29,862 nucleotides of DNA from CAYRVF01 sp964427535 (GTDB taxonomy: Bacteria > Chloroflexota > Ktedonobacteria > Ktedonobacterales > JADMIN01): the NCBI GenBank assembly GCA_964427535.1, contig CAYRVF010000062.1, forward strand, positions 1 to 29,862, written 5' to 3'. A model generated the notes under the pieces. That model did not search any database and was not told the origin of the DNA. It saw only the letters and a list, made by a program, of their open reading frames with translations. Numbering within the stretch: position 1 is the first letter of the stretch; every line of letters begins with the position of its first letter. Of this stretch, positions 1-7,235 are shown piece by piece. The translations under genes and the position numbers were made by a program.

Positions 1-1549
1 AGCGCTCGCGCATGCCGCTCTTGACAATGTCCTTGAGCTCGATCACGCCCAGCACGCGTGCCTTTGTCCCGGCACCATTGGAACCAGTGTCTGTCTCCGC
101 CACGACCAGCGGGGTGCTCCCCACTCTGGCAATGCTAGTGACAATCTCTTGCAATTCCTCGCTGGTCTGGCCTCCGTGTTCTTGCACATAGGCTGTGACA
201 GCATCCGAGGCCCCTTTGCGTACCGTATGAACAGGTGTGTCACCGCTATTGGTGCGATCCACGCCGCTCATACGGGTGACTGCCGTGAACGGCACAAAAG
301 CCAGTGCAGGATCAACTTCTTCGGTAAAGCCGTACCGCTCACGGGCCAGCACGACAATCGAGCGGCCTTCCGGCGTCTCATCGGAGAGGCTGGAGAGCAT
401 GGCCGCGTGCGCCACTTCCCGTTCCTCCACACCTGTGACGGGTACAAAGCGAGTGGCCATGCGGTTTCCAATCGTGATGGTGCCGGTTTTGTCCAGCAAC
501 AGCACATCGACATCCCCTGCGGCCTCCACCGCGCGCCCGCTCATGGCCAGCACATTGCGCTGCACCATGCGGTCCATGCCCGCGATGCCGATGGCCGAGA
601 GCAGCCCGCCGATGGTCGTCGGGATCAGGCAGACCAGCAGCGCGATCAGCGCGGTAATCGAGACCGCGCTTCCAGAGTAGATGCCGAACGGCTCCAGCGT
701 GACGACGGCGAGCAGAAAGATGATCGTCAGGCTCGCCAGCAGAATGTTCAGCGCGATCTCGTTGGGCGTCTTCTGCCGGTTGGCGCCCTCGACCAGCGCG
801 ATCATGCGGTCGAGGAAGGTCTCGCCGGGATTGGACGAAATCTGCACGACGATCCAGTCCGAGAGCACGCGCGTGCCGCCTGTGACGGCGGAGCGGTCGC
901 CGCCGCTCTCGCGGATGACCGGTGCGGACTCGCCCGTGATGGCCGACTCATCCACCGACGCGACGCCTTCGACCACCTCGCCGTCGCCAGGGATGAGATC
1001 GCCTGCCTCGACGAGCACCAGATCACCCTTCCGCAGCTCTGGGGCGGCTACCTCTTCTGTAGGCGAGGTGCGCGTGAGCGTCTGGCCAGCCGGAGACGTG
1101 AAGCGCTTCGCAATCGTCTCGGTGCGCGAGCGCCGCAACGTGTCGGCCTGGGCCTTGCCGCGGCCCTCCGCCGTCGCCTCGGCGAAGTTGGCGAAGAGCA
1201 CGGTGAACCACAGCCAGACCGTCACGCCGAAGATGAAGAGCCTGCTGCTGGCGAGCGCCGGGTCGAAGAGCGACCGCACGAACTCGATCGTCGTGACGGC
1301 GCTGCCGACCTCGACGACGAACATCACCGGGTTCTTCGCCTGTCGGCGTGGGTCGAGCTTTTTGAACGAGTCGACGATGGCGCGCCGGGTGATCGTTGGA
1401 TCGAAGAGCGAGGAGCCAGCACGCGGTCGGCGTGATTTTGCTACCTCACTGCCGATGCGCCCGGGCACCGGAGAAGCTGCCTCCGGCGCGCCCGGCTCTG
1501 GCTGCGCCGGAGGCGCGAGCCGGGTGGGATGTTGGTCCTGATCAGCCAT
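1..1549 (-). CDS. kdpB: Potassium-transporting P-type ATPase, ATP-binding subunit KdpB (3' part missing)
   Basis: KdpB is the catalytic P-type ATPase subunit of the high-affinity K+ pump KdpFABC in the cytoplasmic membrane. The 516 codons present are open to the window edge; the family is about 680-720 residues, so roughly the last 200 lie outside. Visible in order: a Pro/Ala-rich N-terminal extension of about 45 residues, the first membrane helices, the actuator-domain TGES loop (205-208), the phosphorylation motif DKTGT with Asp353, and the KdpB-type nucleotide-domain sequence RMSGVD near Met427. The Asp is about 46 positions later than in E. coli KdpB (Asp307), which fits the N-terminal extension. 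The start ATG follows kdpA by 37 bases, so it is cotranscribed. No frameshift is seen. Identification is secure. Confidence 0.97.
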   Translation of the reverse strand, partial: MADQDQHPTRLAPPAQPEPGAPEAASPVPGRIGSEVAKSRRPRAGSSLFDPTITRRAIVDSFKKLDPRRQAKNPVMFVVEVGSAVTTIEFVRSLFDPALASSRLFIFGVTVWLWFTVLFANFAEATAEGRGKAQADTLRRSRTETIAKRFTSPAGQTLTRTSPTEEVAAPELRKGDLVLVEAGDLIPGDGEVVEGVASVDESAITGESAPVIRESGGDRSAVTGGTRVLSDWIVVQISSNPGETFLDRMIALVEGANRQKTPNEIALNILLASLTIIFLLAVVTLEPFGIYSGSAVSITALIALLVCLIPTTIGGLLSAIGIAGMDRMVQRNVLAMSGRAVEAAGDVDVLLLDKTGTITIGNRMATRFVPVTGVEEREVAHAAMLSSLSDETPEGRSIVVLARERYGFTEEVDPALAFVPFTAVTRMSGVDRTNSGDTPVHTVRKGASDAVTAYVQEHGGQTSEELQEIVTSIARVGSTPLVVAETDTGSNGAGTKARVLGVIELKDIVKSGMRER

Positions 1550-1585
1550 ATCTATAACCTGCACTTCCGTGTGTGCCGGATTGCA

Positions 1586-3346
1586 CTAGAACAGTTTTCC
1601 GCCGTACATAAGCAGCTGCTCGACGATCGGCCCGAGCGCGTACGCCGGGAAGAACGTCAGCGCGCCGACGATGATGATCACGCCGATGACCAGCCCGGCA
1701 AAGAGCACCCCCGTGGTCGGGAACGTGCCGATACCCGCCGGAACTGTACGCTTGCCCGCCAGAGCGCCCGCGAGCGCCATCACTGGAATCAGGAAGGCGA
1801 AGCGCCCGATGAGCATCGCGAACCCGCCCGTCCAGTTGTAGAGGCTGAAGGACGGCGTCCCGACAGTGGTCGTGCCCAACCCGGCGAAGGCCGAGCCGTT
1901 GTTGCCGGTCATCGAGGTGAAGGCGTAGAGCACTTCGCTCAGCCCATGCGGTCCGGGATTGAAAATCGCCGCCGTTCCCGGCTTGGTCGCGATGGCGATA
2001 GCGGTGAAGCCGAGAATGCTGGCGGGCAGGATAAGGATCGCGAGCGCCGACATCTTGATTTCGTATTGCTCGATCTTCTTGCCCAGATATTCCGGCGTGC
2101 GGCCTACCATCAGTCCGGCGATGAAGACCGAGAGCACCGCGAAGACGAGCAGGCCATACAGGCCGGAGCCGACACCGCCGAAGATGATCTCGCCAAGGCC
2201 AATATTGACCAGCGGCACCATGCCGCCAATTGGGGTGTAGCTATCGTGCCAGCTATTGATGGCGCCACACGATGCGTCGGTGGTGATGGTGGCGAACAGC
2301 GTCGAGGAGCCGATGCCGAAGCGCATCTCCTTCCCTTCCATGTTGCCGCCGGGCTGCGCGAGCCCCCATTCCGTCGCCGTCTGGTTCACACCGATGTGCG
2401 CCAGGTTAGGGTTGCCGGCTTGCTCCGCGCCAAGGCAGATCACCGCGCCGAGCAAGAAGATGAGGCTGACCGCGGCGAAGAGCGCCCAGCCGTTGCGCGT
2501 GTTGCCCGAGAGCTTGCCGAACATGTAGATCAGCCCAGCGCCGAACGTGAAGATCGAGAGCATCTCGATGAGGTTACTGAACGGCGTGGGGTTCTCGAAG
2601 GGGTGCGCCGAGTTGGCGTTGAAGAAGCCGCCGCCGTTGGTGCCCATCATCTTGATGGCCTCTTGCGAGGCCACCGGCCCCTGTGCGATCGTCTGCACGA
2701 AGCCCTGGACACCGGTGATGTGGGTGTACGCGTTGAAGTTCTGCGGCACGCCCTGCCAGACGAGGAAGAGCGCATACACGAAGGCGATCGGCAGCAGAAT
2801 GTAGAGGCAGCAGCGCACCAGATCGACCCAGAAATTGCCGAGATTGCGGCCGCTGCGGCGGGTGAAGCCGCGAATCACCGCGACGGCAATGATAATGCCG
2901 ACGGCAGCCGACGTGAAGTTGTGAAAGGCAAGACCGGCCATCTGTGTGAGATAGCTCATGGTCGTCTCGCCGCTGTAGTTCTGCCAGTTGGTGTTGGTCG
3001 AGAAGCTGACGGCCGTGTTCCACGCGAGCAGCGGATTAACGGGCCCCTGCCCGGCGGGATTGAGCGGCAGGTGATTTTGTATCCGCTCGAAGATATACAG
3101 CGGCGCGAGCGTGACAACGGTGAAGATCAGCATCGCGACGGTGTAGATCTTCCAGCCCTGCTCTCGTGTCTCATCGACACCCGCCACGGCATAGAGTCCG
3201 CGCTCGACAGGGCGCAGCACGGGATCCAGCCAGGTGCGGCGCTTCTCAAAGACCGCGATGAGGTAGAGCCCCACCGGCTTGGTGATGAGGAGCAGGAGCA
3301 CAAAGTAGACGGCGATCTGCGCGATGCCGTTGAACGTGAACGACAT
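1586..3346 (-). CDS. kdpA: Potassium-transporting ATPase potassium-binding subunit KdpA
   Basis: KdpA is the membrane channel-like subunit that binds and selects K+ in the KdpFABC pump. The 586-residue product has the family's usual length (about 560-600) and about ten hydrophobic segments. Diagnostic sequence includes an N-terminal helix followed by TKPVGLYL, and the selectivity-filter region MMGTNGGGFFNANSAHPFEN. The C-terminus is hydrophobic and ends LLMYGGKLF. The ATG is preceded by the purine-rich GGGAGG/GGAAGG about 10-20 bases upstream. The gene lies 24 bases after kdpF and 37 bases before kdpB, the standard kdpFAB order. The complementary strand carries a long open frame that is only a shadow of high-GC coding. 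Confidence 0.98.
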   Translation of the reverse strand: MSFTFNGIAQIAVYFVLLLLITKPVGLYLIAVFEKRRTWLDPVLRPVERGLYAVAGVDETREQGWKIYTVAMLIFTVVTLAPLYIFERIQNHLPLNPAGQGPVNPLLAWNTAVSFSTNTNWQNYSGETTMSYLTQMAGLAFHNFTSAAVGIIIAVAVIRGFTRRSGRNLGNFWVDLVRCCLYILLPIAFVYALFLVWQGVPQNFNAYTHITGVQGFVQTIAQGPVASQEAIKMMGTNGGGFFNANSAHPFENPTPFSNLIEMLSIFTFGAGLIYMFGKLSGNTRNGWALFAAVSLIFLLGAVICLGAEQAGNPNLAHIGVNQTATEWGLAQPGGNMEGKEMRFGIGSSTLFATITTDASCGAINSWHDSYTPIGGMVPLVNIGLGEIIFGGVGSGLYGLLVFAVLSVFIAGLMVGRTPEYLGKKIEQYEIKMSALAILILPASILGFTAIAIATKPGTAAIFNPGPHGLSEVLYAFTSMTGNNGSAFAGLGTTTVGTPSFSLYNWTGGFAMLIGRFAFLIPVMALAGALAGKRTVPAGIGTFPTTGVLFAGLVIGVIIIVGALTFFPAYALGPIVEQLLMYGGKLF

Positions 3347-3370
3347 ATTGGCCTTCCCATCCTCCCAGCG

Positions 3371-3460
3371 TCAAAATTGATCGGGCCGCAGCAAGGCGAT
3401 GACGAGATATATCGCGATGCCCAGCGCGACCAATCCCGTTAGCAGATATTCCAGTCCCAT
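3371..3460 (-). CDS. kdpF: Potassium-transporting ATPase small subunit KdpF
   Basis: KdpF is a single-helix peptide that stabilises the KdpABC complex in the membrane. This 29-residue frame begins MGLEYLLTGLVALG and ends LLRPDQF, with one continuous hydrophobic helix between. The terminal R-P-(D/E)-x-F is characteristic of KdpF. A strong ribosome binding site (GGAGGGG) sits 3 bases before the ATG and the gene ends 24 bases before kdpA, the expected position. It is easily missed because of its size; length, sequence and context make the call firm. Confidence 0.93.
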   Translation of the reverse strand: MGLEYLLTGLVALGIAIYLVIALLRPDQF

Positions 3461-3517
3461 AGCCCCTCCAGCTTCCAAAGTAGGCGGCATGCCTCCAACG
3501 AGGTTCCGCGGTTGCGG

Positions 3518-3598
3518 CTAGAGTCGCGCGCACGCGTAGGTAAACGCGATCAGCACCGCGAATGAGGCAATCGAAACGACCACAAACAAGACATCCAT
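3518..3598 (-). CDS. 26-residue hydrophobic peptide upstream of kdpF
   Basis: This 27-codon frame encodes MDVLFVVVSIASFAVLIAF followed by TYACARL, a single membrane helix ending in a short polar tail. GGGGAG lies 7 bases upstream of the ATG and the stop is 57 bases before kdpF, so it is probably the first gene of the kdp structural operon. I recall similar unnamed 25-30-residue peptides (consensus roughly MDxLFxxLTxxFFALSxAYVxxCxRL) preceding kdpF in Actinobacteria and Chloroflexota; that is memory, not a search. The role is unknown. It could be a further small subunit or assembly factor of the pump, or a translated leader. Confidence 0.6.
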   Translation of the reverse strand: MDVLFVVVSIASFAVLIAFTYACARL

Positions 3599-3738
3599 GG
3601 AGATGCTCCCCAACCTTCAGATATTCGGTTCATGTGTCGAATCGTGACACGCGATCGTCACCCGGGCGTGCAAAGCACAGTCACAATTGCCATGCGCGCA
3701 TCCCTCCACCCGTGCGCTCACCATGTGGGCTGCACGGG
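3599..3738 (-). promoter_or_regulatory. Probable kdp operon promoter region with an inverted repeat
   Basis: This gap lies between the stop of the upstream membrane-protein gene and the first small gene of the kdp structural operon, so it is the natural place for a KdpE-controlled promoter. It contains a perfect GTGTC-N7-GACAC inverted repeat at 3634-3650, about 36 bases before the first start codon. I could not identify a convincing -35/-10 pair, and the repeat is only a candidate operator. Confidence 0.35.
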
Positions 3739-3978
3739 TCATGGGTGACCACCCTGAAGCAGAGCGATGCCGTTGGCAAGCACCACGACCAGCACGAGCG
3801 CAATGCCCGACAAGCAGAGCACGCCGAGGGCGCAAAGACCCAAGAGCAGATCCTCGCGAGAAAACACCTGGGCGTCGCCTCCTCTCTGACGCGGATTACG
3901 CCGCTGCCGCCAGTACAAGCGGCGCTCGGCGCGAACGAGACGGCTCTCGACTCGCCAACCTGCACGATGCAGGTTCAT
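3739..3978 (-). CDS. Small single-helix membrane protein, function unknown
   Basis: A 79-residue protein with a basic N-terminal half (RLVRAERRLYWRQRRNPRQR) and a strongly hydrophobic C-terminal half (about residues 45-74, LLLGLCALGVLCLSGIAL and onward) that forms one long membrane helix, ending LLQGGHP. It starts 18 bases after the response regulator stop and probably shares its transcript. The N-terminal codons contain a perfect hairpin, CCTGCA-cga-TGCAGG (3959-3973), which may affect translation. I do not recognise the family. Position between kdpDE and kdpFABC suggests a link to potassium or envelope signalling, but that is inference. Codon use and context favour a real gene. Confidence 0.55.
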   Translation of the reverse strand: MNLHRAGWRVESRLVRAERRLYWRQRRNPRQRGGDAQVFSREDLLLGLCALGVLCLSGIALVLVVVLANGIALLQGGHP

Positions 3979-3996
3979 CCCACGTTCAACCCACGA

Positions 3997-4410
3997 TTAC
4001 CCCTGCGGGTCCGGCACGGTTTCTGGCGCGTTCTCATCCGCTCCGACCTGGGGCAGTGTGTGCGAGACGACGCGGTCGATCAGTGCCAGCAACGCCGGAA
4101 TGGGAAACGGCTTGAGCAGCACGCCAGCGGGATGAAACTTGTCGAGCCGGCTCTGCTGGGGCCGGACGGCGGAGAGCACGATCACCGGTGGCACCGGCGG
4201 CGTAATCCAGCGCAACACGTCCCACCCCGTCGCGTCGGGAAGGTTCACGTCGAGCAGAATCAGGTCGAACGGCTCACTCGTCACCGCGAGGGCTTCTTCA
4301 GCGCTCTCGGCACTATCGGCCTCGGCAACGCTATGTCCGCGCCGGGCCAGCGTGATGGTCAGTATGCGTCGAAGGGAGTTCTCGTCCTCGACGAGGAGTA
4401 TGCGCGCCAT
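3997..4410 (-). CDS. Single-domain response regulator (CheY-like receiver)
   Basis: A stand-alone receiver domain of 137 residues. The acidic pocket is at Glu8/Asp9 (MARILLVEDE), the phospho-acceptor is Asp54 in LILLDVNLPD, the conserved Ser is in VIVLSAV (Ser80), and the conserved Lys is Lys100 in LLKPFP. There is no DNA-binding output domain; the last 25 residues are an acidic, Pro-containing tail. The ATG at 4410 was chosen because the receiver fold begins there; a GTG at 4431 would add seven residues. It lies downstream of kdpE and upstream of the kdp structural genes, so it may act in a phosphorelay with the KdpD-like kinase or an unlinked kinase. The 250 bases between it and kdpE hold no gene I can support. 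Confidence 0.85.
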   Translation of the reverse strand: MARILLVEDENSLRRILTITLARRGHSVAEADSAESAEEALAVTSEPFDLILLDVNLPDATGWDVLRWITPPVPPVIVLSAVRPQQSRLDKFHPAGVLLKPFPIPALLALIDRVVSHTLPQVGADENAPETVPDPQG

Positions 4411-4659
4411 TTCTTGCCCATCTGCCGGCACTGGCTGCCAGTAACGTCCGCTCGCTGGCGAAGAACTGACATCAGGAACGTACGGCGATTCAGCCGCATA
4501 GAGAGGATATATCTGGCGCCGTAAAGGGCGCGTAAAGGCAGGCGAAGACCGGCATCAGGATTTTGTCAACGTTTGCGTGTGTCTGATAGAAGACGCAAAG
4601 CGAGCGGCGAACGCGGCCTGTGCGGTAGGCGCGTCGTGCTTGAAGGGAAGAGCGTGGAG

Positions 4660-5283
4660 CTACTCGGCAGTGCGGAGCCGGTAGCCGATGCCTGGCTCGG
4701 TGATGATGTAGCGTGGCCGGCCGGGGTCCGGCTCGATCTTGCGCCGAAGCTGGTTGACGAAGACGCGCAGGTAGTGCGCCTCGGTCTCGTACTCGGGACC
4801 CCAGACGGCATGTAGCAGCACACGATGCGTGATGACCTTGTCCGAGTTGACNNNNNNNNNNNNNNNNNNNNNNNNNNNNNNNNNNNNNNNNNNNNNNNNN
4901 NNNNNNNNNNNNNNNNNNNNNNNNNNNNNNNNNNNNNNNNNNNNNNNNNNNTTGTCGGCCTCGCCGGAACGCACCGAGAGCACGATGATGGGCACCTGTG
5001 TCCACTCGCGGAGCTGCCGACAGACCTCGATGCCGTCGACGTCGGGGAGCGAGAGGTCGAGCAGCACGACGTCCGGGTGCCACTGAGCGACGAGAGCCAT
5101 GCCCTCACGTCCGGTGGGGGTCCACTCCACGGCGAAGTTTGCGCCGGTCAGGCCCATCCGCACGGCGCGGCCAATCTCAGCCTCGTCGTCGATGACCAGG
5201 ATACGGGCGCCATCGCGCATGCGCGTGGCCGTCCGTCGCGGTGCTTCGCCGTATTCTTGCTCGTCCGGTATGACATCGTTCAT
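4660..5283 (-). CDS. kdpE: Response regulator KdpE, OmpR family (interrupted by assembly gap)
   Basis: KdpE activates transcription of the kdp operon when phosphorylated by KdpD. The N-terminal part carries a receiver domain (ARILVIDDEAEIG; Asp32/Asp33; phospho-acceptor Asp76 in VVLLDLSLPD; VLSVRSGEAD). The C-terminal part is the end of an OmpR/PhoB winged helix (VWGPEYETEAHYLRVFVNQL, then IITEPGIGYRL), very like E. coli KdpE. Between them are 100 Ns at 4852-4951. By comparison with E. coli KdpE about 79 residues should lie here, including the conserved Lys of the receiver and the linker, but 100 bases account for only 33-34. Treat it as an intact gene broken by an undersized gap. It starts 59 bases after the kinase gene. 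Confidence 0.92.
   Translation of the reverse strand: MNDVIPDEQEYGEAPRRTATRMRDGARILVIDDEAEIGRAVRMGLTGANFAVEWTPTGREGMALVAQWHPDVVLLDLSLPDVDGIEVCRQLREWTQVPIIVLSVRSGEADXXXXXXXXXXXXXXXXXXXXXXXXXXXXXXXXXXVNSDKVITHRVLLHAVWGPEYETEAHYLRVFVNQLRRKIEPDPGRPRYIITEPGIGYRLRTAE
4852..4951. other. Assembly gap of 100 N
   Basis: Exactly 100 ambiguous bases inside kdpE. The round number suggests a placeholder for a scaffold gap of unknown size. Comparison of the flanking kdpE halves with the family suggests about 230-240 bases are really missing, so coordinates across it are not reliable to the base. Confidence 0.95.
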
Positions 5284-5342
5284 ACAGTCTGCTCTTTGCC
5301 TATCGCGCGTCTCTCGGTATGGTGGCTGTCACTACACATACA

Positions 5343-7121
5343 CTAGTAGGTTTCGCGCTCGCCGCCATCCCCATCCTTTGGTGTGCTTGCGGCGGTCGCG
5401 AGCGCTCCCGCTTCTGGTAGCGTACCACGTGGTGCGATCTCTGGCAGCGGCAGTGTGAACAAAAATGTCGCGCCGGAGCCAGGCGTGCTCTCCGCCCAGA
5501 TACGCCCGCCGTGCGCCCGCACGATGCTCGCTGAGATCGCCAACCCCAGGCCGGTGCCAATCGGCGGGCGTGTCGGCGCCCAGGGAAGCTGCACGTGCTG
5601 CACGCGGTAGAACTTGTCGAAGACAGCCTCGAGTTCCTGTTGCGGAATGCCGACGCCCTGGTCGCGTACCCACGCCTCCAGCTCCTCCGAGGGCAACACA
5701 CGCGCGCCAATGCGAATCTCGCTGCCTGTCGGCGAGTACTTGACGGCATTCTCGACGAGATTGGTCAGCACCTGCTCGATCTGCCCGTAGTCCATCGGCA
5801 CGAGGGGCAGGTCGTCGGGCGTATCGACGACGATCGAGTATCCTTTTGTCTGGCCGGTGAGGTCGAGCCGGTCGAGCACGGAGGCGATGACATCGCCGAT
5901 GAGATACCAGTTCTTCTCGGGCAGGGCGACACCGGCCTCCAGCCGCGAGAGATCGAGCAGGTTGCCAACCAGCCGGTTGAGGCGGTCCGCGCTGGTCTCG
6001 ATGGAGGTCAGCAGCTCACGCCGCTCGGCCTCGGAAAGCTGCAGGTCAGGCTGCAATAGGCTGCCGGTCGCGGCCTTGATCGATGCCAGCGGCGTGCGCA
6101 GGTCATGCGTGACGGAGCCGAGCAGCGTATCTTTGAGCCGGTCACTCTCACGCAGCGCCTCGACATGAATGGCTTCTTGCTGGAGCGAGGCGCGGTCGAG
6201 CGCGACGGCGATCTGGCCACAGAACGTGGCGAAGAGACCGGCCTCGGGATTGCTTCGCTCTATCAGTCGCCGGATACTATCTGCTCCGGCGATGCCGAGC
6301 ACGGCGACGACACGCTGTGCGGTCTGCAGTGGGACGAAGAGTGCCACGTCGTTGGGTCGGGTTCCAGGTTCGGAGAGCGCGTGCCCGGCCGTCGCGCGGT
6401 GCTCGATCGCGTAGAGCGCCTCCGCGAAGGTCTTGCGAGAGGTGAGCGCGAGTGCGTTCTCATATCCCGAGCCACTTCCGGCGAGGGCGGCTACACGCAG
6501 GCGCTCAGCGAGATCGGGCACGTAGAGCGCGCTCGCCTGCACCCCAAACGGCGCGAACACGTCGACGACGTGCTGGCACAGCGCCTGATTGAGCTGATCG
6601 GGGTCCGCGATCGAGACGGTAAGCTGGGCAAGCTTATAGAGGATATCGGTGCGGGCGGCGTTCTCCTCGGCCTCACGCTGTCGCCTACGGACGGCGGCGG
6701 TGAGCTGCCCGGCGACGAGCGAGGTGATGAGCAGCGCCAGCAGCGAGAGCCATTCCGTCGGATCGTGGACCGTGAACTGATAGAGCGGGCGAATGAACAG
6801 GAAGTCGTAGGCCAGGAACGCGAGGAACGACGCGAAGACCGCCGGAGCCCGCCCAAAGACCGCCGCGAGCCACAGGACGACCGGCAGGTATACCAGAGAA
6901 ATATTGGCGATGTGGACGTACCGCTGCACCAGCGCGATGAACGCCGACGCTACACCGATCCCCGCGAGCGCCCATAGATACGGAACAGCTCGGAACGCGG
7001 GCGCGCCAAGCGGCCCCGGAACTCCGCCACGACGCCAGCGCGCCAGCACCGAGGCGTTCGAATCATCCGCTAGTGTGCCGCCGCGAGGCCGTGGAGATTT
7101 CGAGTCGAGTTGTTGCGACAT
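5343..7121 (-). CDS. kdpD: KdpD-type sensor histidine kinase lacking the N-terminal KdpD/USP domains
   Basis: Membrane sensor kinase of 592 residues, paired with KdpE. Domains in order: a short polar N-terminus (1-45); a DUF4118 four-helix membrane region typical of KdpD (about 46-145, including GRAPAVFASFLAFLAYDFLF); a GAF-like domain (about 165-310); HisKA with His339 in SVTHDLRTPLASI; HATPase_c with N-box NLVENAVKYSP, G1 DQGVGIP and G2 GTGLGLAISASIV. Full-length KdpD is about 900 residues and begins with a cytoplasmic KdpD domain (Walker motifs) and a universal-stress-protein domain. Neither is present, and only 114 bases separate this gene from gltB, so they are not encoded just upstream. 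K+ or turgor sensing must therefore differ from E. coli or involve another protein. The ribosome site is weak. Confidence 0.9.
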   Translation of the reverse strand: MSQQLDSKSPRPRGGTLADDSNASVLARWRRGGVPGPLGAPAFRAVPYLWALAGIGVASAFIALVQRYVHIANISLVYLPVVLWLAAVFGRAPAVFASFLAFLAYDFLFIRPLYQFTVHDPTEWLSLLALLITSLVAGQLTAAVRRRQREAEENAARTDILYKLAQLTVSIADPDQLNQALCQHVVDVFAPFGVQASALYVPDLAERLRVAALAGSGSGYENALALTSRKTFAEALYAIEHRATAGHALSEPGTRPNDVALFVPLQTAQRVVAVLGIAGADSIRRLIERSNPEAGLFATFCGQIAVALDRASLQQEAIHVEALRESDRLKDTLLGSVTHDLRTPLASIKAATGSLLQPDLQLSEAERRELLTSIETSADRLNRLVGNLLDLSRLEAGVALPEKNWYLIGDVIASVLDRLDLTGQTKGYSIVVDTPDDLPLVPMDYGQIEQVLTNLVENAVKYSPTGSEIRIGARVLPSEELEAWVRDQGVGIPQQELEAVFDKFYRVQHVQLPWAPTRPPIGTGLGLAISASIVRAHGGRIWAESTPGSGATFLFTLPLPEIAPRGTLPEAGALATAASTPKDGDGGERETY

Positions 7122-7136
7122 CTGATGCTAGTCTCT

Positions 7137-7191
7137 CAGATGCTCTTTACCGCCGCCACTGCGCGACGTCCAGACCCACCCCGAGCATCTG
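7137..7191. repeat. Nine-base inverted repeat between gltB and kdpD
   Basis: CAGATGCTC (7137-7145) and GAGCATCTG (7183-7191) are perfect inverted copies separated by 37 bases, within the 114-base space between the gltB stop and the kdpD start. It could be an operator for kdpD or part of a gltB terminator; no T-tract follows it. Seen by eye only. Confidence 0.35.
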
Positions 7192-7235
7192 TCTCAACCA
7201 TATGTGATACGCGCATGCGAGCGCAATGGGATGTC

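Noticed and set aside
1529..3442. Very long plus-strand open frame (637 codons) opposite kdpA
   Set aside because: It is the antisense shadow of kdpA/kdpF in GC-rich DNA; its product is charged, His/Arg/Asp-rich and matches no family, while the minus strand encodes an unmistakable KdpA.
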